NCBI GenBank assembly: GCA_025351745.1
Contig: JANXVI010000341.1
Location: forward strand, 1 to 44,370
Reading direction: 5' to 3'
Origin: Rhodoferax sp.
Lineage (GTDB): Bacteria > Pseudomonadota > Gammaproteobacteria > Burkholderiales > Burkholderiaceae_C
Length of the DNA: 44,370 nt
The notes under the pieces are model-generated. The model saw nothing but the letters and a program-made list of their open reading frames with translations, was not told the origin of the DNA and ran no database searches. A program made the position numbers and the translations under genes. Numbering within the stretch: the first letter of the stretch is position 1; each line of letters starts with the position of its first letter. Of this stretch, positions 25,820 to 34,804 are shown piece by piece.

Positions 25820-26710
25820 ATGCAATCCAACCCTGCGCCCGTGCGCACTTCCCTCGCTGCACTGTACCCCTTGTTGTTCGTCGCCTTGTGGAGCACCGGA
25901 TTCATCGGTGCCAAGTATGGCCTGCCAGACGCCGAGCCTCTGACTTTTTTGAGCCTGCGCTATGGCATCGTGCTGGTGTTGATGGGCGTGCTGGCTTGGG
26001 CGATGCGGGCACCCTGGCCGCGCACCGCGCGCGAGTGGCTGCACATCGGCGTATCGGGTGTGCTGGTACATGGGGTGTACTTGGGCGGCGTGTTCATTGC
26101 CATCGGCCATGGCTTGCCCGCAGGAGTAACGGCCATTGTGGTGGGCCTTCAGCCCGTGCTCACGGCCTTGGGCGCGGGCCTGTTGCTCGGAGAGCGTGTG
26201 CGCGCCACACAGTGGACGGGGCTGGCACTGGGCTTTGTGGGGGTGGCGCTGGTGGTGGCGCACAAGGTGGCGGCCAGCGCCAACGGTGGCATGGTGCTCA
26301 CCATGTTGACCCCCGCATTGGTGGCCTTGCTTGCCATCACCACGGGCACGCTGTACCAGAAGCGCTTCTGCCCGTCGTTTGACCTGCGCACGGGCTCAGT
26401 GATTCAGTTTCTGCCGACACTGGCATTAACGGGCATCGCGGCGATGGCGACCGAAACCATGGTGGTGCACTGGACCCCTTCGTTTGCGTTCGCCCTGGGC
26501 TGGCTGGTGCTGGTGCTGTCGCTGGGTGCCGTCACCCTGCTGAATGTGTTGATCCGCAATGGCAGCGCCGTCAATGTGGCTAGCCTGTTTTACCTGGTAC
26601 CTCCGTCCACGGCCCTGATCGCCTGGGCCATTTTTGGCGAAACCCTGACCGGGTTGGCTTTGCTGGGCATGGTGCTGACCGTGCTGGGGGTGGGGCTGGC
26701 GCGCAAGTAA
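25820..26710 (+). CDS. EamA/DMT-family transporter
   Basis: 296 residues with about ten hydrophobic helices in two EamA repeats (PLLFVALWSTGFIGAKYGLP at the start; LGERVRATQWTGLALGFVG at the end of the first). Members export amino acids, nucleobases and other metabolites across the inner membrane; the substrate is unknown. It is divergent from the universal stress gene and convergent with metY, with a hairpin between the two stops. Confidence 0.88.
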   Translation: MQSNPAPVRTSLAALYPLLFVALWSTGFIGAKYGLPDAEPLTFLSLRYGIVLVLMGVLAWAMRAPWPRTAREWLHIGVSGVLVHGVYLGGVFIAIGHGLPAGVTAIVVGLQPVLTALGAGLLLGERVRATQWTGLALGFVGVALVVAHKVAASANGGMVLTMLTPALVALLAITTGTLYQKRFCPSFDLRTGSVIQFLPTLALTGIAAMATETMVVHWTPSFAFALGWLVLVLSLGAVTLLNVLIRNGSAVNVASLFYLVPPSTALIAWAIFGETLTGLALLGMVLTVLGVGLARK

Positions 26711-26714
26711 ATGC

Positions 26715-26733
26715 ACGCCTTTTAGAAAGGCGT
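26715..26733. terminator. Perfect hairpin between convergent genes, probable bidirectional terminator
   Basis: ACGCCTTT-TAG-AAAGGCGT is a perfect 8-bp stem with a 3-base loop, lying between the stops of the DMT gene (26710) and metY (26744). T-runs are short, so termination strength is uncertain. Confidence 0.5.
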
Positions 26734-26743
26734 TTGGGCGCCG

Positions 26744-28039
26744 TCACACCGCGGCCAACGCCTGCTGCAGATCGACCAGCAAGTCGTCAATATGTTCAAT
26801 ACCCACCGACAAACGTACGGTGTCTTCGCCCACCCCGGCCTTGGCCAGCTCTTCGGGCGACAACTGCCGGTGCGTGGTTGATGCCGGGTGCGTGGCCAGT
26901 GATTTGGCGTCGCCAATGTTGACCAGGCGGGTGAACAAGGCCAGCGCATCCAGAAAGCGCGCGCCTGCAACACGGCCCTCGCCCGCGGCAGACTTCACGC
27001 CGAACGTCAGAAGCCCCGATGCTTTGCCACCCAGATATTTTTGTGCCAATTCAAAGTCGGCATTGCCTGGTAGCGCTGCATAGTTGACCCAGGCCACCTT
27101 GGCATGCTTTTGTAGAAACTGCGCAACCTTGAGCGTGTTGTCATTGATACGGTCCATGCGCAGGGCCAGCGTCTCTATGCCTTGCAAGATCAGGAATGCA
27201 TTGAATGGGGAAATGGCCGCACCCGTGTTGCGCAGCGGCACCACGCGGGCACGGCCGATGTAGGCGGCGGGGCCCAGCGCCTCGGTGTAGACAACGCCGT
27301 GGTAGCTCGGGTCGGGTTCGTTCAGGCGCTTGAAACGGGCCTTGTGCTGTGCCCAGGGGAACTTGCCACTGTCCACAATCGCACCGCCAATACTGGTGCC
27401 GTGGCCTCCCAAGTATTTGGTCAGCGAATGCACGACGATGTCGGCACCATGTTCGATGGGGCGCAGCAGGTAGGGCGTGGCCACGGTGTTGTCCACGATC
27501 AGCGGAATGCCGTGGCGGTTCGCGATATCGGCAATGCGGGCGATGTCGGTCACGTTGCCTTGCGGATTACCCAGCGACTCTACAAAGATAGCCTTGGTCC
27601 TGTCGTCGATCAGTGGTTCAAAGCTGTCGGGATTTTTGTGGTCTGCAAACCGTGTGGTGATGCCCGACAGCGGTAGTGTGTGCGCAAGCAAGTTGTACGT
27701 GCCACCATACAGCGCGGTGCTGGCCACGATGTTGTCGCCCGCTTCGGCGATGGTCTGAATCGCATAGGTCACCGCCGCCTGACCCGAGGCCACTGCCAGC
27801 GCCGCCAGGCCGCCTTCCAATGCGGCTACGCGCTTCTCCAGCACGTCTTGCGTGGGATTCATGATGCGGGTGTAGATGTTGCCCGGAACCTTCAGGTCAA
27901 ACAAATCGGCGCCATGCTGCGCGCTGTCAAAGGCGTATGCGGCGGTCTGGTAGATGGGCACGGCCACGGCCTTGGTGGTGGGGTCGGGCGAGTAGCCCGC
28001 GTGTACGGATTGGGTTTCAAATTTCCAGGCAGTTGACAT
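26744..28039 (-). CDS. metY: O-acetylhomoserine sulfhydrylase (MetY) family enzyme
   Basis: 431 residues. It is a PLP enzyme of the Cys/Met-metabolism family: [20 protein letters not shown] near the N-terminus, split here as YTRIMNPTQ and [11 protein letters not shown], then YGGTYNL, the VDNT strand, and the PLP lysine K208 in [11 protein letters not shown]. Length and sequence fit O-acetyl-L-homoserine sulfhydrylases, which make homocysteine from O-acetylhomoserine and sulfide. A sulfide-consuming enzyme lies next to the sulfide-oxidation operon that diverges from it. No SAM riboswitch is seen upstream. Confidence 0.93.
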   Translation of the reverse strand: MSTAWKFETQSVHAGYSPDPTTKAVAVPIYQTAAYAFDSAQHGADLFDLKVPGNIYTRIMNPTQDVLEKRVAALEGGLAALAVASGQAAVTYAIQTIAEAGDNIVASTALYGGTYNLLAHTLPLSGITTRFADHKNPDSFEPLIDDRTKAIFVESLGNPQGNVTDIARIADIANRHGIPLIVDNTVATPYLLRPIEHGADIVVHSLTKYLGGHGTSIGGAIVDSGKFPWAQHKARFKRLNEPDPSYHGVVYTEALGPAAYIGRARVVPLRNTGAAISPFNAFLILQGIETLALRMDRINDNTLKVAQFLQKHAKVAWVNYAALPGNADFELAQKYLGGKASGLLTFGVKSAAGEGRVAGARFLDALALFTRLVNIGDAKSLATHPASTTHRQLSPEELAKAGVGEDTVRLSVGIEHIDDLLVDLQQALAAV

Positions 28040-28054
28040 GGTGGTGGTTTTTCT

Positions 28055-28120
28055 TGATTTTTGCTATTTTTTTGATAGCGTGCTATGCAGTATTTACGAG
28101 GGCTAGCGAATCATTTTGCC
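28055..28120 (+). repeat. Dispersed intergenic repeat, copy 4 (ACGAGGGCTAG family)
   Basis: GCTATTTTTTTGATAGC forms the hairpin and is followed by TATTTACGAGGGCTAGCG and CATTTTGCC. It lies upstream of metY in the 355-base gap before the RND/SQR operon. The rest of that gap up to 28318 shows nothing else recognisable. Confidence 0.75.
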
Positions 28121-28318
28121 AATGACTCGTTGACACATGGTACCGCGGATGCCCGCACATTCTGTGGGCTATGCGATGCAGCAATTTTGCGCGTGCTTTG
28201 CAAAGGCGGGAACGACTGTTTGATAGTTTGCATATTGCTAAAACATCTAAATGGATTGCAAATGGGCAGCCACGTTGCACCGGGCAAGCCGATTCTCTGT
28301 TGCCCTCGAAGGCACTCT

Positions 28319-28332
28319 TTGATATAGATCAA
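28319..28332 (+). promoter_or_regulatory. FNR/Anr-type box upstream of the RND-SQR operon
   Basis: TTGAT-ATAG-ATCAA is a perfect match to the FNR consensus TTGAT-N4-ATCAA. It is centred at 28325.5, about 54 bases before the predicted start point. A related site (9 of 10) lies at 35072-35085 before the second DUF2892 gene. Confidence 0.65.
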
Positions 28333-28342
28333 TGGCCAGGAC

Positions 28343-28372
28343 TTGCATACCCCATGGGGTATCATATATACT
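28343..28372 (+). promoter_or_regulatory. Predicted promoter of the RND-SQR-repressor operon
   Basis: TTGCAT (28343-28348) and TATACT (28367-28372) form -35 and -10 boxes with an 18-base spacer. The start point would be near 28379. One palindromic operator fills the spacer and a second covers the -10 box and start point, the usual geometry for repression. Confidence 0.55.
28347..28362. promoter_or_regulatory. Palindromic operator 1 (CsoR/CstR-type)
   Basis: ATACCCCATGGGGTAT is a perfect 16-bp palindrome with the C-tract/G-tract and AT ends bound by CsoR-family repressors. It lies between the predicted -35 and -10 boxes. Operators 2 and 3 share its pattern ATAC-YN-CATGG-R-GTAT. Confidence 0.72.
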
Positions 28373-28383
28373 ACATGGAGTAT
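28368..28383. promoter_or_regulatory. Palindromic operator 2 (CsoR/CstR-type)
   Basis: ATACTACATGGAGTAT matches operator 1 at 13 of 16 positions. Its centre is 21 bp (two helical turns) downstream of that of operator 1, so two repressor tetramers could bind the same DNA face. It covers most of the -10 box and the start point. Confidence 0.68.
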
Positions 28384-28395
28384 ACGGAAGCAAGC

Positions 28396-29487
28396 ATGAC
28401 CAACGACATCCAGACATCTATCCCGCACGCACTGCCGTCGCACCTTGTGGTGTCGCTGGCCCTTGCTGTGGCCATGGCGTGCACGGCAGCAGGCGTGCAG
28501 GCACAGGTCCCGGCGATGGCGACTGCCACCATCGGTGTCAAGCAGGCGGGGGCCAGCACCTTTTTGGATGGTGTGGTGCAGCCGGTTCGCCAGAGCACGG
28601 TGTCGGCACAGGCATCCGGGCGCTTGGCCAGCTTCTTGGTGAAGGCTGGTGACAAGGTCAAGGCAGGCCAGTTGCTTGCGACGATCGATGACCGTGAGGC
28701 CTCGGTAGGCCAACAGCGCAGCCAGGCGCAAGTGGACCAGGCGGAAGCTGACCTGCACAATGCCCGGGCCCAATTCGACCGAACCAAAGGCCTGCAGTCC
28801 AAGGGCTTCGTCAGCCAGGCGTCATTGGATACCGCAGACGCCCAACTCAAAAGCGCTAAGGCACAGCGCGACCAGGCCAGTGCGGCCAGCCGCCAAAGCA
28901 GCCTGGCGCAGGGCTTCACCAAGGTGACGGCTCCGTTTGACGGTTGGGTATTGCAAACCAACGCACAGGCGGGCGATTTGGCCGTGCCGGGAACACCGTT
29001 GCTGGTGATGTATGCGCCGCTGCCCTTGCGTGTGGTGGTGCAGGTGCCCGCGTCCCGCGCCGCGTTAATTGGCCAGGCGGGCAATGCTCAGATACAAGCG
29101 GCTTCGGCGCAAGGCGATGTGTGGATCACCCCCAGCGCGCGCAGTGTGATTCCTTCGTCGGACCCCGTTTCGCAGACCACCGAGTGGCGCCTGGAACTGC
29201 CCGAAGCACTAAGTGCCGGTTTCGTGCCTGGCCAGCAAGTGCGTGTGAAGTTCAGCGCCGATCAGGCAGCCCGCCACAGCCTCTTGGCGGTGCCCGAGCA
29301 GGCCATCGTGCGGCGCGGCGAATTGACGGCGGTTTATGTGAAGAGTGGAGATGTATTTAGCTTGCGTGCAGTGCGCCTGGGGCAGCGGCTGGATGCCGAC
29401 GGCGTGGAAGTGCTGGCCGGCCTGAAGGCCGGTGACGTGGTAGCACTGGACCCCGTGCGTGCGGCGCAAGTGCCAGCGGGCAAGTAA
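28396..29487 (+). CDS. RND efflux periplasmic adaptor (membrane-fusion protein)
   Basis: 363 residues from the ATG at 28396 with GGAAG just upstream; the frame is open further 5' but crosses the promoter. A signal peptide (1-36, ending GVQA) is followed by the lipoyl half-motif VSAQASGRLASFLVKAGDKV, split by family into a first half (about 60-85), a coiled-coil hairpin rich in Gln/Ala (100-165), the second lipoyl half, and beta-barrel and membrane-proximal domains. It would link the inner-membrane RND pump encoded 24 bases downstream to an outer-membrane channel; no channel gene is in the operon. It is the first gene behind the three-site promoter region. Confidence 0.92.
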   Translation: MTNDIQTSIPHALPSHLVVSLALAVAMACTAAGVQAQVPAMATATIGVKQAGASTFLDGVVQPVRQSTVSAQASGRLASFLVKAGDKVKAGQLLATIDDREASVGQQRSQAQVDQAEADLHNARAQFDRTKGLQSKGFVSQASLDTADAQLKSAKAQRDQASAASRQSSLAQGFTKVTAPFDGWVLQTNAQAGDLAVPGTPLLVMYAPLPLRVVVQVPASRAALIGQAGNAQIQAASAQGDVWITPSARSVIPSSDPVSQTTEWRLELPEALSAGFVPGQQVRVKFSADQAARHSLLAVPEQAIVRRGELTAVYVKSGDVFSLRAVRLGQRLDADGVEVLAGLKAGDVVALDPVRAAQVPAGK

Positions 29488-29511
29488 GCCCTGCAGCTGA
29501 AAGACACCACT

Positions 29512-32500
29512 ATGCAAACCCCTGAATCACCGCCCGCTACAACGACGTTTACATCGGCGGCGATGTCGACGCGAAAGCTCGGCGCATCCGGTCGCATTGC
29601 CGCAGCGTTTCAGTCCAACGCGCTCACCCCCTTGCTGGCCCTGGTTGCCCTGCTGCTGGGCCTGTTTGCCGTATTGGTGACGCCGCGAGAAGAGGAGCCG
29701 CAGATCAATGTGACGATGGCCAATGTACTGATTGCCTTTCCGGGTGCCAGCAGTGCCGATGTGCAAAACATGGTGGCCAAGCCAGCGGAACAGGTCTTGG
29801 GCCAAATCGCGGGCATCGAACACACGTACTCCGTCGCGCGCCCCGGTGTTGCGGTACTGACGGTGCAGTTCAAAGTGGGCGTGCCGCGCACCGAAGCGCT
29901 GGTGCGCCTGTACGACGTGCTCAACGCCAACCAAGACTGGCTGCCGCCAGGCTTGGGCACCTTGCCCCCTATCGTCAAGCCCAAAGGAATTGACGATGTG
30001 CCAGTGGTGGGCATCACGCTGTGGAGCAAAGAAGGCAGCCCCGCCAGCGACCTGGAGGCGGTGGCCCACACGCTGGAGGGCGAGCTGAAATCGGTACCCG
30101 GTGTACGTGAGGTAGCCACCATCGGGGGGCCCGGTCGCTCGATCCAGATCGATGTCGATCCGACCCGCATGCGGGATCGGGGTGTAGACCTGCTCACCCT
30201 GCAAAAGACGATCGCCGCCGCCAACTTTGGCATGCCCGCCGGGGCGGTGGTACAGCGCAGTGCAGACCCAGGCGGCGCGCAGATGCTCAGCGTGGAAGCC
30301 GGTGAGTTTTTGCGCAGTGCAGATGACGTGGCCGATATGGTGGTGGGGGTCAATCTGGGCAAGCCAGTCTTCCTGAGGGATGTGGCGATCGTCACAGCCG
30401 GCAGCCAGCAGGCCAAGCGCTATGTATGGTTCATGCAGGGCGCGGCCCATACCAGCGCCGAACCCACAGCACAGGCCGCAGGCCAAGCCATGTCAGCTGT
30501 GACGATTCAGGTGACCAAGAAGCCCGGCGAAAACGCGGTCGATGTGTCGCGTGCCGTGCGTGATCGGCTCGACTTGCTGAACAACACCGTCATTCCATCG
30601 GATGTGCAGGCAACCATCACCCGCGACTACGGCCAGACGGCTGCCGAGAAGGCCAACAAACTGATCCAGAAGTTGGCGTTTGCCACCGGCTCGGTGATTT
30701 TTCTGGTGGGTTTCTTCCTGGGCCGCCGGGAGGCCATCATTGTGGGCGCAGCGGTGATCTTGACGCTGACTGCCACGCTCTTTGCGTCGTGGGCGTGGGG
30801 CTTCACGCTCAACCGCGTATCGCTGTTTGCGCTGATTTTTTCTATCGGCATCTTGGTGGACGATGCGATCGTGGTGGTGGAAAACATCCACCGCCACCAG
30901 CAGCTCACGCCGCACGACGCGCTCAAGGACATCATTCCGCGTGCGGTGGACGAGGTGGGTGGCCCTACCATCCTGGCTACGCTGACCGTCATCGCCGCAT
31001 TGCTGCCCATGGCCTTTGTGTCGGGCCTGATGGGCCCGTACATGAGCCCCATTCCCATCAACTCCAGTCTGGGCATGGCCATCTCGTTGGCGATTGCGTT
31101 TACCGTGACGCCGTGGCTGGCGCTGAAGCTGATGCGTGAGCATGGCGCTGGGCATGCAGCGCCGCAAAAGAGCAACGGCAAACCGGGCAAGGTGCAACGC
31201 ATTTTTGACCGCATCTTGATGCCCTTGCTGCACAGCAGCCGCAAGCGGTGGTACCTGTTGGTGGGCATTGTGATGGCCTTGCTGGTATCGGTCAGTTTGG
31301 CGCTGGTACCCGGCTCCATGGTGGGCGTGGTTCTCAAGATGCTGCCGTTTGACAACAAGAGCGAGTTTCAGGTGATTGTGGATATGCCCGCTGGCACGCC
31401 ACTGGAAGATACGGCGGCGACCCTGCAAGACCTGAGCGCGTATCTGGCCCGGCAGCCCGAAGTGCTGAACCTGCAAGGCTATGCCGGTTCGGCCTCGCCG
31501 ATCACCTTCAACGGCTTGGTGCGCCAGTACTACCTGCGGGCGGACGCCGAGCAGGGCGATCTGCAAGTGAACCTGGTGGACAAACACCATCGCAGCGAAA
31601 AAAGCCACGTTATCGCGCAGCGCTTGCGCCCCGACATGGAGAAGATTGCGCTGCCGCACGGTGCCCGCGTCAAGGTGGTTGAAGTGCCACCGGGCCCGCC
31701 TGTCATGTCACCTTTGGTGGCAGAGGTTTACGGACCGGATGAAGCCGGACGCCAGGAACTGGCCGCACGCATCGCCAAATCGTTTGCGGCTACCAGCAAC
31801 ATCGTGGGCGTGGACACCAGCCTGCGCGAAGACGCACCGCGTGCCTTCCTGCGCGTGCGTCGCCAGCGAGCCGAGTCACTGGGTATTCCAGTGGCTGCTG
31901 TGGCACAAGCCGTGTCGGCGGGGCTGAGCGGCGCCGACGCTGCCTATCTGCATGATGGCACCAGCAAATACCCGGTGCCGGTGCGTATTCAGTTACCGCT
32001 GGACCGGCAGGTGGGGCTGGAGAGCATTTTGGGCATATCGCTGCGTGCCGCCAATGGTCAACTGGTGCCGCTGTCGGAACTGGTGACGGTCCAGAAGGGC
32101 ATCATTGACAAGCCGCTGTTTACCAAAGACCTCAAGGGCGTGAGCTATGTGTTTGGCGACATGGCGGGCAAGCTGGATTCGCCCTTGTACGGCTTGTTTT
32201 CTATTCGCAGCACGATGGACAAAGCGGGCGCCGCCACAGACGCCAAGGTCGGTGAATACTGGATCAACCAGCCAACCGACACCTACCGTGGCTATGCGCT
32301 CAAGTGGGATGGAGAATCGCAAATCACCTATGACACCTTCCGCGACATGGGGGCTGCCTACGGTGTGGGCCTGATCCTGATCTACCTGCTGGTGGTGGCG
32401 CAGTTCAAGAGCTACCTCACGCCGTTGGTCATCATGGTGCCCATTCCGCTAACCATCATCGGCGTGATGCCGGGCCACGCGTTGTTGAATGCGCAGTTCA

Positions 32501-32850
32501 CCGCCACCAGCATGATCGGCATGATTGCGCTGGCGGGCATCATCGTGCGCAATTCCATTCTGTTGGTGGACTTTATTGAGTTGCAAGTGCGCACCGGCGT
32601 AGCGTTCAGGGATGCGGTAGTGCAGTCCGCATCCGTGCGTGCCCAGCCGATTGCGCTGACTGGCGTAGCGGCCATGATCGGCGCCTTCTTTATTCTGGAC
32701 GACCCCATCTTCAATGGGCTGGCCGTATCGCTCATCTTCGGTATTCTGGTGTCTACCGTGCTCACCCTCGTGGTCATACCGGTCTTGTATTACGCGCTGT
32801 ACCGGCGCCGTATGGAGCCGCGCGCAGACGCGGCCCCCTCAGGTACCTAA
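29512..32850 (+). CDS. RND-family efflux pump, inner-membrane subunit, sulfide-operon type
   Basis: 1112 residues, with about 12 helices and two large periplasmic loops as in AcrB/CzcA-type pumps. The N-terminal helix (about 38-56) is followed by porter domains. TM4 carries the proton-relay pair D450-D451 in GILVDDAIVVVENIHRH. The last helices include LAGIIVRNSILLVDFIEL. The CzcA metal signature of heavy-metal pumps is not evident, so a heavy-metal substrate is not supported. Position between the adaptor and a sulfide:quinone oxidoreductase suggests export of a sulfur species or a compound formed under sulfide stress; this is inference only. Twenty-four bases separate it from the sqr gene. 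Confidence 0.92.
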   Translation: MQTPESPPATTTFTSAAMSTRKLGASGRIAAAFQSNALTPLLALVALLLGLFAVLVTPREEEPQINVTMANVLIAFPGASSADVQNMVAKPAEQVLGQIAGIEHTYSVARPGVAVLTVQFKVGVPRTEALVRLYDVLNANQDWLPPGLGTLPPIVKPKGIDDVPVVGITLWSKEGSPASDLEAVAHTLEGELKSVPGVREVATIGGPGRSIQIDVDPTRMRDRGVDLLTLQKTIAAANFGMPAGAVVQRSADPGGAQMLSVEAGEFLRSADDVADMVVGVNLGKPVFLRDVAIVTAGSQQAKRYVWFMQGAAHTSAEPTAQAAGQAMSAVTIQVTKKPGENAVDVSRAVRDRLDLLNNTVIPSDVQATITRDYGQTAAEKANKLIQKLAFATGSVIFLVGFFLGRREAIIVGAAVILTLTATLFASWAWGFTLNRVSLFALIFSIGILVDDAIVVVENIHRHQQLTPHDALKDIIPRAVDEVGGPTILATLTVIAALLPMAFVSGLMGPYMSPIPINSSLGMAISLAIAFTVTPWLALKLMREHGAGHAAPQKSNGKPGKVQRIFDRILMPLLHSSRKRWYLLVGIVMALLVSVSLALVPGSMVGVVLKMLPFDNKSEFQVIVDMPAGTPLEDTAATLQDLSAYLARQPEVLNLQGYAGSASPITFNGLVRQYYLRADAEQGDLQVNLVDKHHRSEKSHVIAQRLRPDMEKIALPHGARVKVVEVPPGPPVMSPLVAEVYGPDEAGRQELAARIAKSFAATSNIVGVDTSLREDAPRAFLRVRRQRAESLGIPVAAVAQAVSAGLSGADAAYLHDGTSKYPVPVRIQLPLDRQVGLESILGISLRAANGQLVPLSELVTVQKGIIDKPLFTKDLKGVSYVFGDMAGKLDSPLYGLFSIRSTMDKAGAATDAKVGEYWINQPTDTYRGYALKWDGESQITYDTFRDMGAAYGVGLILIYLLVVAQFKSYLTPLVIMVPIPLTIIGVMPGHALLNAQFTATSMIGMIALAGIIVRNSILLVDFIELQVRTGVAFRDAVVQSASVRAQPIALTGVAAMIGAFFILDDPIFNGLAVSLIFGILVSTVLTLVVIPVLYYALYRRRMEPRADAAPSGT

Positions 32851-32874
32851 CCCCATCCCCAGGAGACACGCACC

Positions 32875-34173
32875 ATGGCTCACATCGTTATCGTCGGCGC
32901 AGGCATAGGCGGCATGCCCGCCGCGTTTGAAATCCGCGAATTGCTCGACAAGTCGCACCGCATCACCGTGGTCAATAGCACCGACTACTTCCAGTTTGTA
33001 CCCAGCAACCCCTGGCTTGCCGTGGGCTGGCGTCAACGCGAAGACATCACCCTGCCCATTGCCCCCTATCTGGCCCGCAAGGGTATTGGCTTCATTCCGA
33101 AGGGGGTTGAGAAGATTGACGCCGAAGCGAACCAGCTGACGCTAGCGGGAGGCGAGACGCTGAACTATGACTATCTGGTTATCACTACGGGCCCCAAGCT
33201 GGCTTTTAGCGAAGTGCCAGGTGCTGGTCCTGCATCGCACGGCGGCGGTGGCTTCACGCACTCGGTGTGCAGCGTGGACCATGCGCAGGCCTTCTTTGCG
33301 GACTACGAGAGCTTTCTAAAGAGTCCCGGTCCGGTCATCGTTGGCGCCATGCCAGGTGCCAGTTGCTTTGGCCCGGCCTACGAGTTTGCATTCATTCTGG
33401 ATACCGACCTGCGCCGCCGCAAGCTGCGCCACCTGGTACCCATGACCTTCGTCAGCAGTGAGCCCTATATTGGCCACTTGGGACTTGGCGGGGTGGGCGA
33501 CAGCAAGTCCATGCTCGAATCCGAAATGCGCAACCGCGACATGAAGTGGATTACCAACGCCAAGACTACCAAGGTCGAAGAAGGCAAGATGTTTGTGACC
33601 CAGTTGGATGACCTGGGCAACGTCTACAAGGAACACGAACTCGGATTCAAGCTATCCATGATGCTGCCGGCCTTCAAGGGCGTGGACGCGGTAGCCGCTG
33701 TTCCCAATTTGTGCAACCCGCGCGGCTTTGTCCTGATTGACGCATACCAACGCAGCAAGGCATACAAGAATATTTACTCGGCCGGTGTGTGCGTGGCCAT
33801 TCCACCGGTAGAGGTAACCCCCGTACCTACCGGAACGCCCAAGACGGGTTACATGATCGAGAGCATGGTGGGTGCCATCGCACACAACATTGCAGACGAC
33901 ATCAACGGTGGCCCTGCCGACGCCAAGGGCACCTGGAACGCGATCTGCCTGGCCGACATGGGGGACACCGGTGCCGCCTTCGTGGCGCTGCCGCAGATTC
34001 CACCGCGCAATGTGAACTGGTTCAAGAAGGGCAAGTGGGTGCACTTGGCCAAGATCGCGTTTGAAAAGTACTTTATGCGCAAGATCCGCAAGGGCAATTC
34101 CGAGCCCGTGTATGAGAAATATGTGCTCAAGGCGCTGGGCATCGTGCGCCTGGTGGACAAGCCCAAGCCCTGA
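32875..34173 (+). CDS. sqr: Sulfide:quinone oxidoreductase, type I
   Basis: 432 residues, start supported by AGGAGA at 32861-32866. The FAD-binding VIVGAGIGGMPAA opens the chain. The three redox cysteines of Acidithiobacillus-type SQR are all present: C132 (HSVCSVDHA), C164 (GASCFGPAYE) and C358 (GTWNAICLADMGD). The family block PPVEVTPVPTGTPKTGYMIE and the C-terminal membrane-binding helices (KWVHLAKIAFEKYFMRK) are also present. The enzyme sits on the cytoplasmic or periplasmic face of the inner membrane, oxidises sulfide to sulfane sulfur/polysulfide and passes electrons to quinone. Its place after an RND pump and before DUF2892 and a CsoR-family gene makes sulfide detoxification the likely role. 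Confidence 0.95.
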   Translation: MAHIVIVGAGIGGMPAAFEIRELLDKSHRITVVNSTDYFQFVPSNPWLAVGWRQREDITLPIAPYLARKGIGFIPKGVEKIDAEANQLTLAGGETLNYDYLVITTGPKLAFSEVPGAGPASHGGGGFTHSVCSVDHAQAFFADYESFLKSPGPVIVGAMPGASCFGPAYEFAFILDTDLRRRKLRHLVPMTFVSSEPYIGHLGLGGVGDSKSMLESEMRNRDMKWITNAKTTKVEEGKMFVTQLDDLGNVYKEHELGFKLSMMLPAFKGVDAVAAVPNLCNPRGFVLIDAYQRSKAYKNIYSAGVCVAIPPVEVTPVPTGTPKTGYMIESMVGAIAHNIADDINGGPADAKGTWNAICLADMGDTGAAFVALPQIPPRNVNWFKKGKWVHLAKIAFEKYFMRKIRKGNSEPVYEKYVLKALGIVRLVDKPKP

Positions 34174-34208
34174 ACATCCCCCTTTTTTTGACCCAACTGG
34201 AGATCAGC

Positions 34209-34433
34209 ATGACCGTAGAACGTTACATCCACCTGTTTGCAGGTACTTTCATCCTCTTATCGCTGGCACTCGGCGCACAAGGAAGCCCGATTTTTGTATC
34301 CCAGTGGTGGCTGGCCGTTACTGCTTTTGTGGGTGCGAACCTGTTTCAGTTTGGTATCACCAACGTCTGCCCCATGGGCTGGATGCTCAAGAAGCTGGGC
34401 GTGCCAGAGTCCAAGGTTGCGTGCAGTCGTTAA
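34209..34433 (+). CDS. DUF2892 small membrane protein
   Basis: 74 residues from the ATG at 34209 with GGAGAT just upstream; a TTG at 34188 is less likely. Two helices (about 6-22 and 30-48) flank a short loop. The C-terminal half has NVCPMGWMLKKLGVPE and a further cysteine near the end (C72). DUF2892 domains also form the membrane part of YgaP-type rhodaneses and often accompany sulfur-transfer genes. It may take part in handling sulfane sulfur at the membrane; the exact role is not known. It lies 35 bases after sqr. Confidence 0.85.
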   Translation: MTVERYIHLFAGTFILLSLALGAQGSPIFVSQWWLAVTAFVGANLFQFGITNVCPMGWMLKKLGVPESKVACSR

Positions 34434-34505
34434 AGGCCAAGGCCCGTGCCAACACCGCCCTCAAAGTCCGGGGACAATACCCTTCAGACTATTGCGGAGA
34501 ATTGC

Positions 34506-34799
34506 ATGAAGACTGTGCTGAAAGACGAAACCGCCCGCACGGATGTGCTCAACCGACTGCGCCGCGCCGAAGGTCAGTTGCGCGGTATACAGCGCATGGT
34601 GGAGGAAGGGGAGGACTGCCTGAAGATAGGGCAGCAATTCTCCGCCGTGCGCAAGGCGCTGGACAGCACCTACCTGCGCATGACGATGTGCTTTTTGGAG
34701 CAGGAGCTGGAGGGTCGCATGCATCCCGATGCAGCCCAGAAGGATGACATGGATGGCGTGTTCAAGAACCTGGAAACTATGCTGACCCGCATACGCTGA
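34506..34799 (+). CDS. CsoR/CstR/FrmR-family (DUF156) transcriptional repressor, unusual thiol pair
   Basis: 97 residues with GGAGA before the ATG. The all-helical family pattern is clear: LNRLRRAEGQLRGIQRMVEEGEDC at the start, split here as LNRLRRAEGQLRGIQRM and VEEGEDC, then QQFSAVRKALDS. C38 is the conserved first ligand. The usual second site (His in CsoR and FrmR) is phenylalanine and the third is glutamate; instead a cysteine, C62, sits one position before the normal His. This rules out the Cu(I) C-H-C set, and the spacing also differs from CstR (C31/C60). A dithiol sensor of persulfide is plausible. It is the last gene of the operon and should repress it through the ATAC...GTAT palindromes. 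Confidence 0.88.
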   Translation: MKTVLKDETARTDVLNRLRRAEGQLRGIQRMVEEGEDCLKIGQQFSAVRKALDSTYLRMTMCFLEQELEGRMHPDAAQKDDMDGVFKNLETMLTRIR

Positions 34800-34804
34800 A
34801 TCGA

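Noticed and set aside
28040-28110. Possible SAM or SAH riboswitch upstream of metY
   Set aside because: The leader holds only the dispersed repeat; no riboswitch core or terminator/antiterminator pair is visible.
29512-32850. Heavy-metal (CzcA-type) function for the RND pump
   Set aside because: No histidine-rich segment or metal-resistance neighbours; the context is sulfide oxidation.
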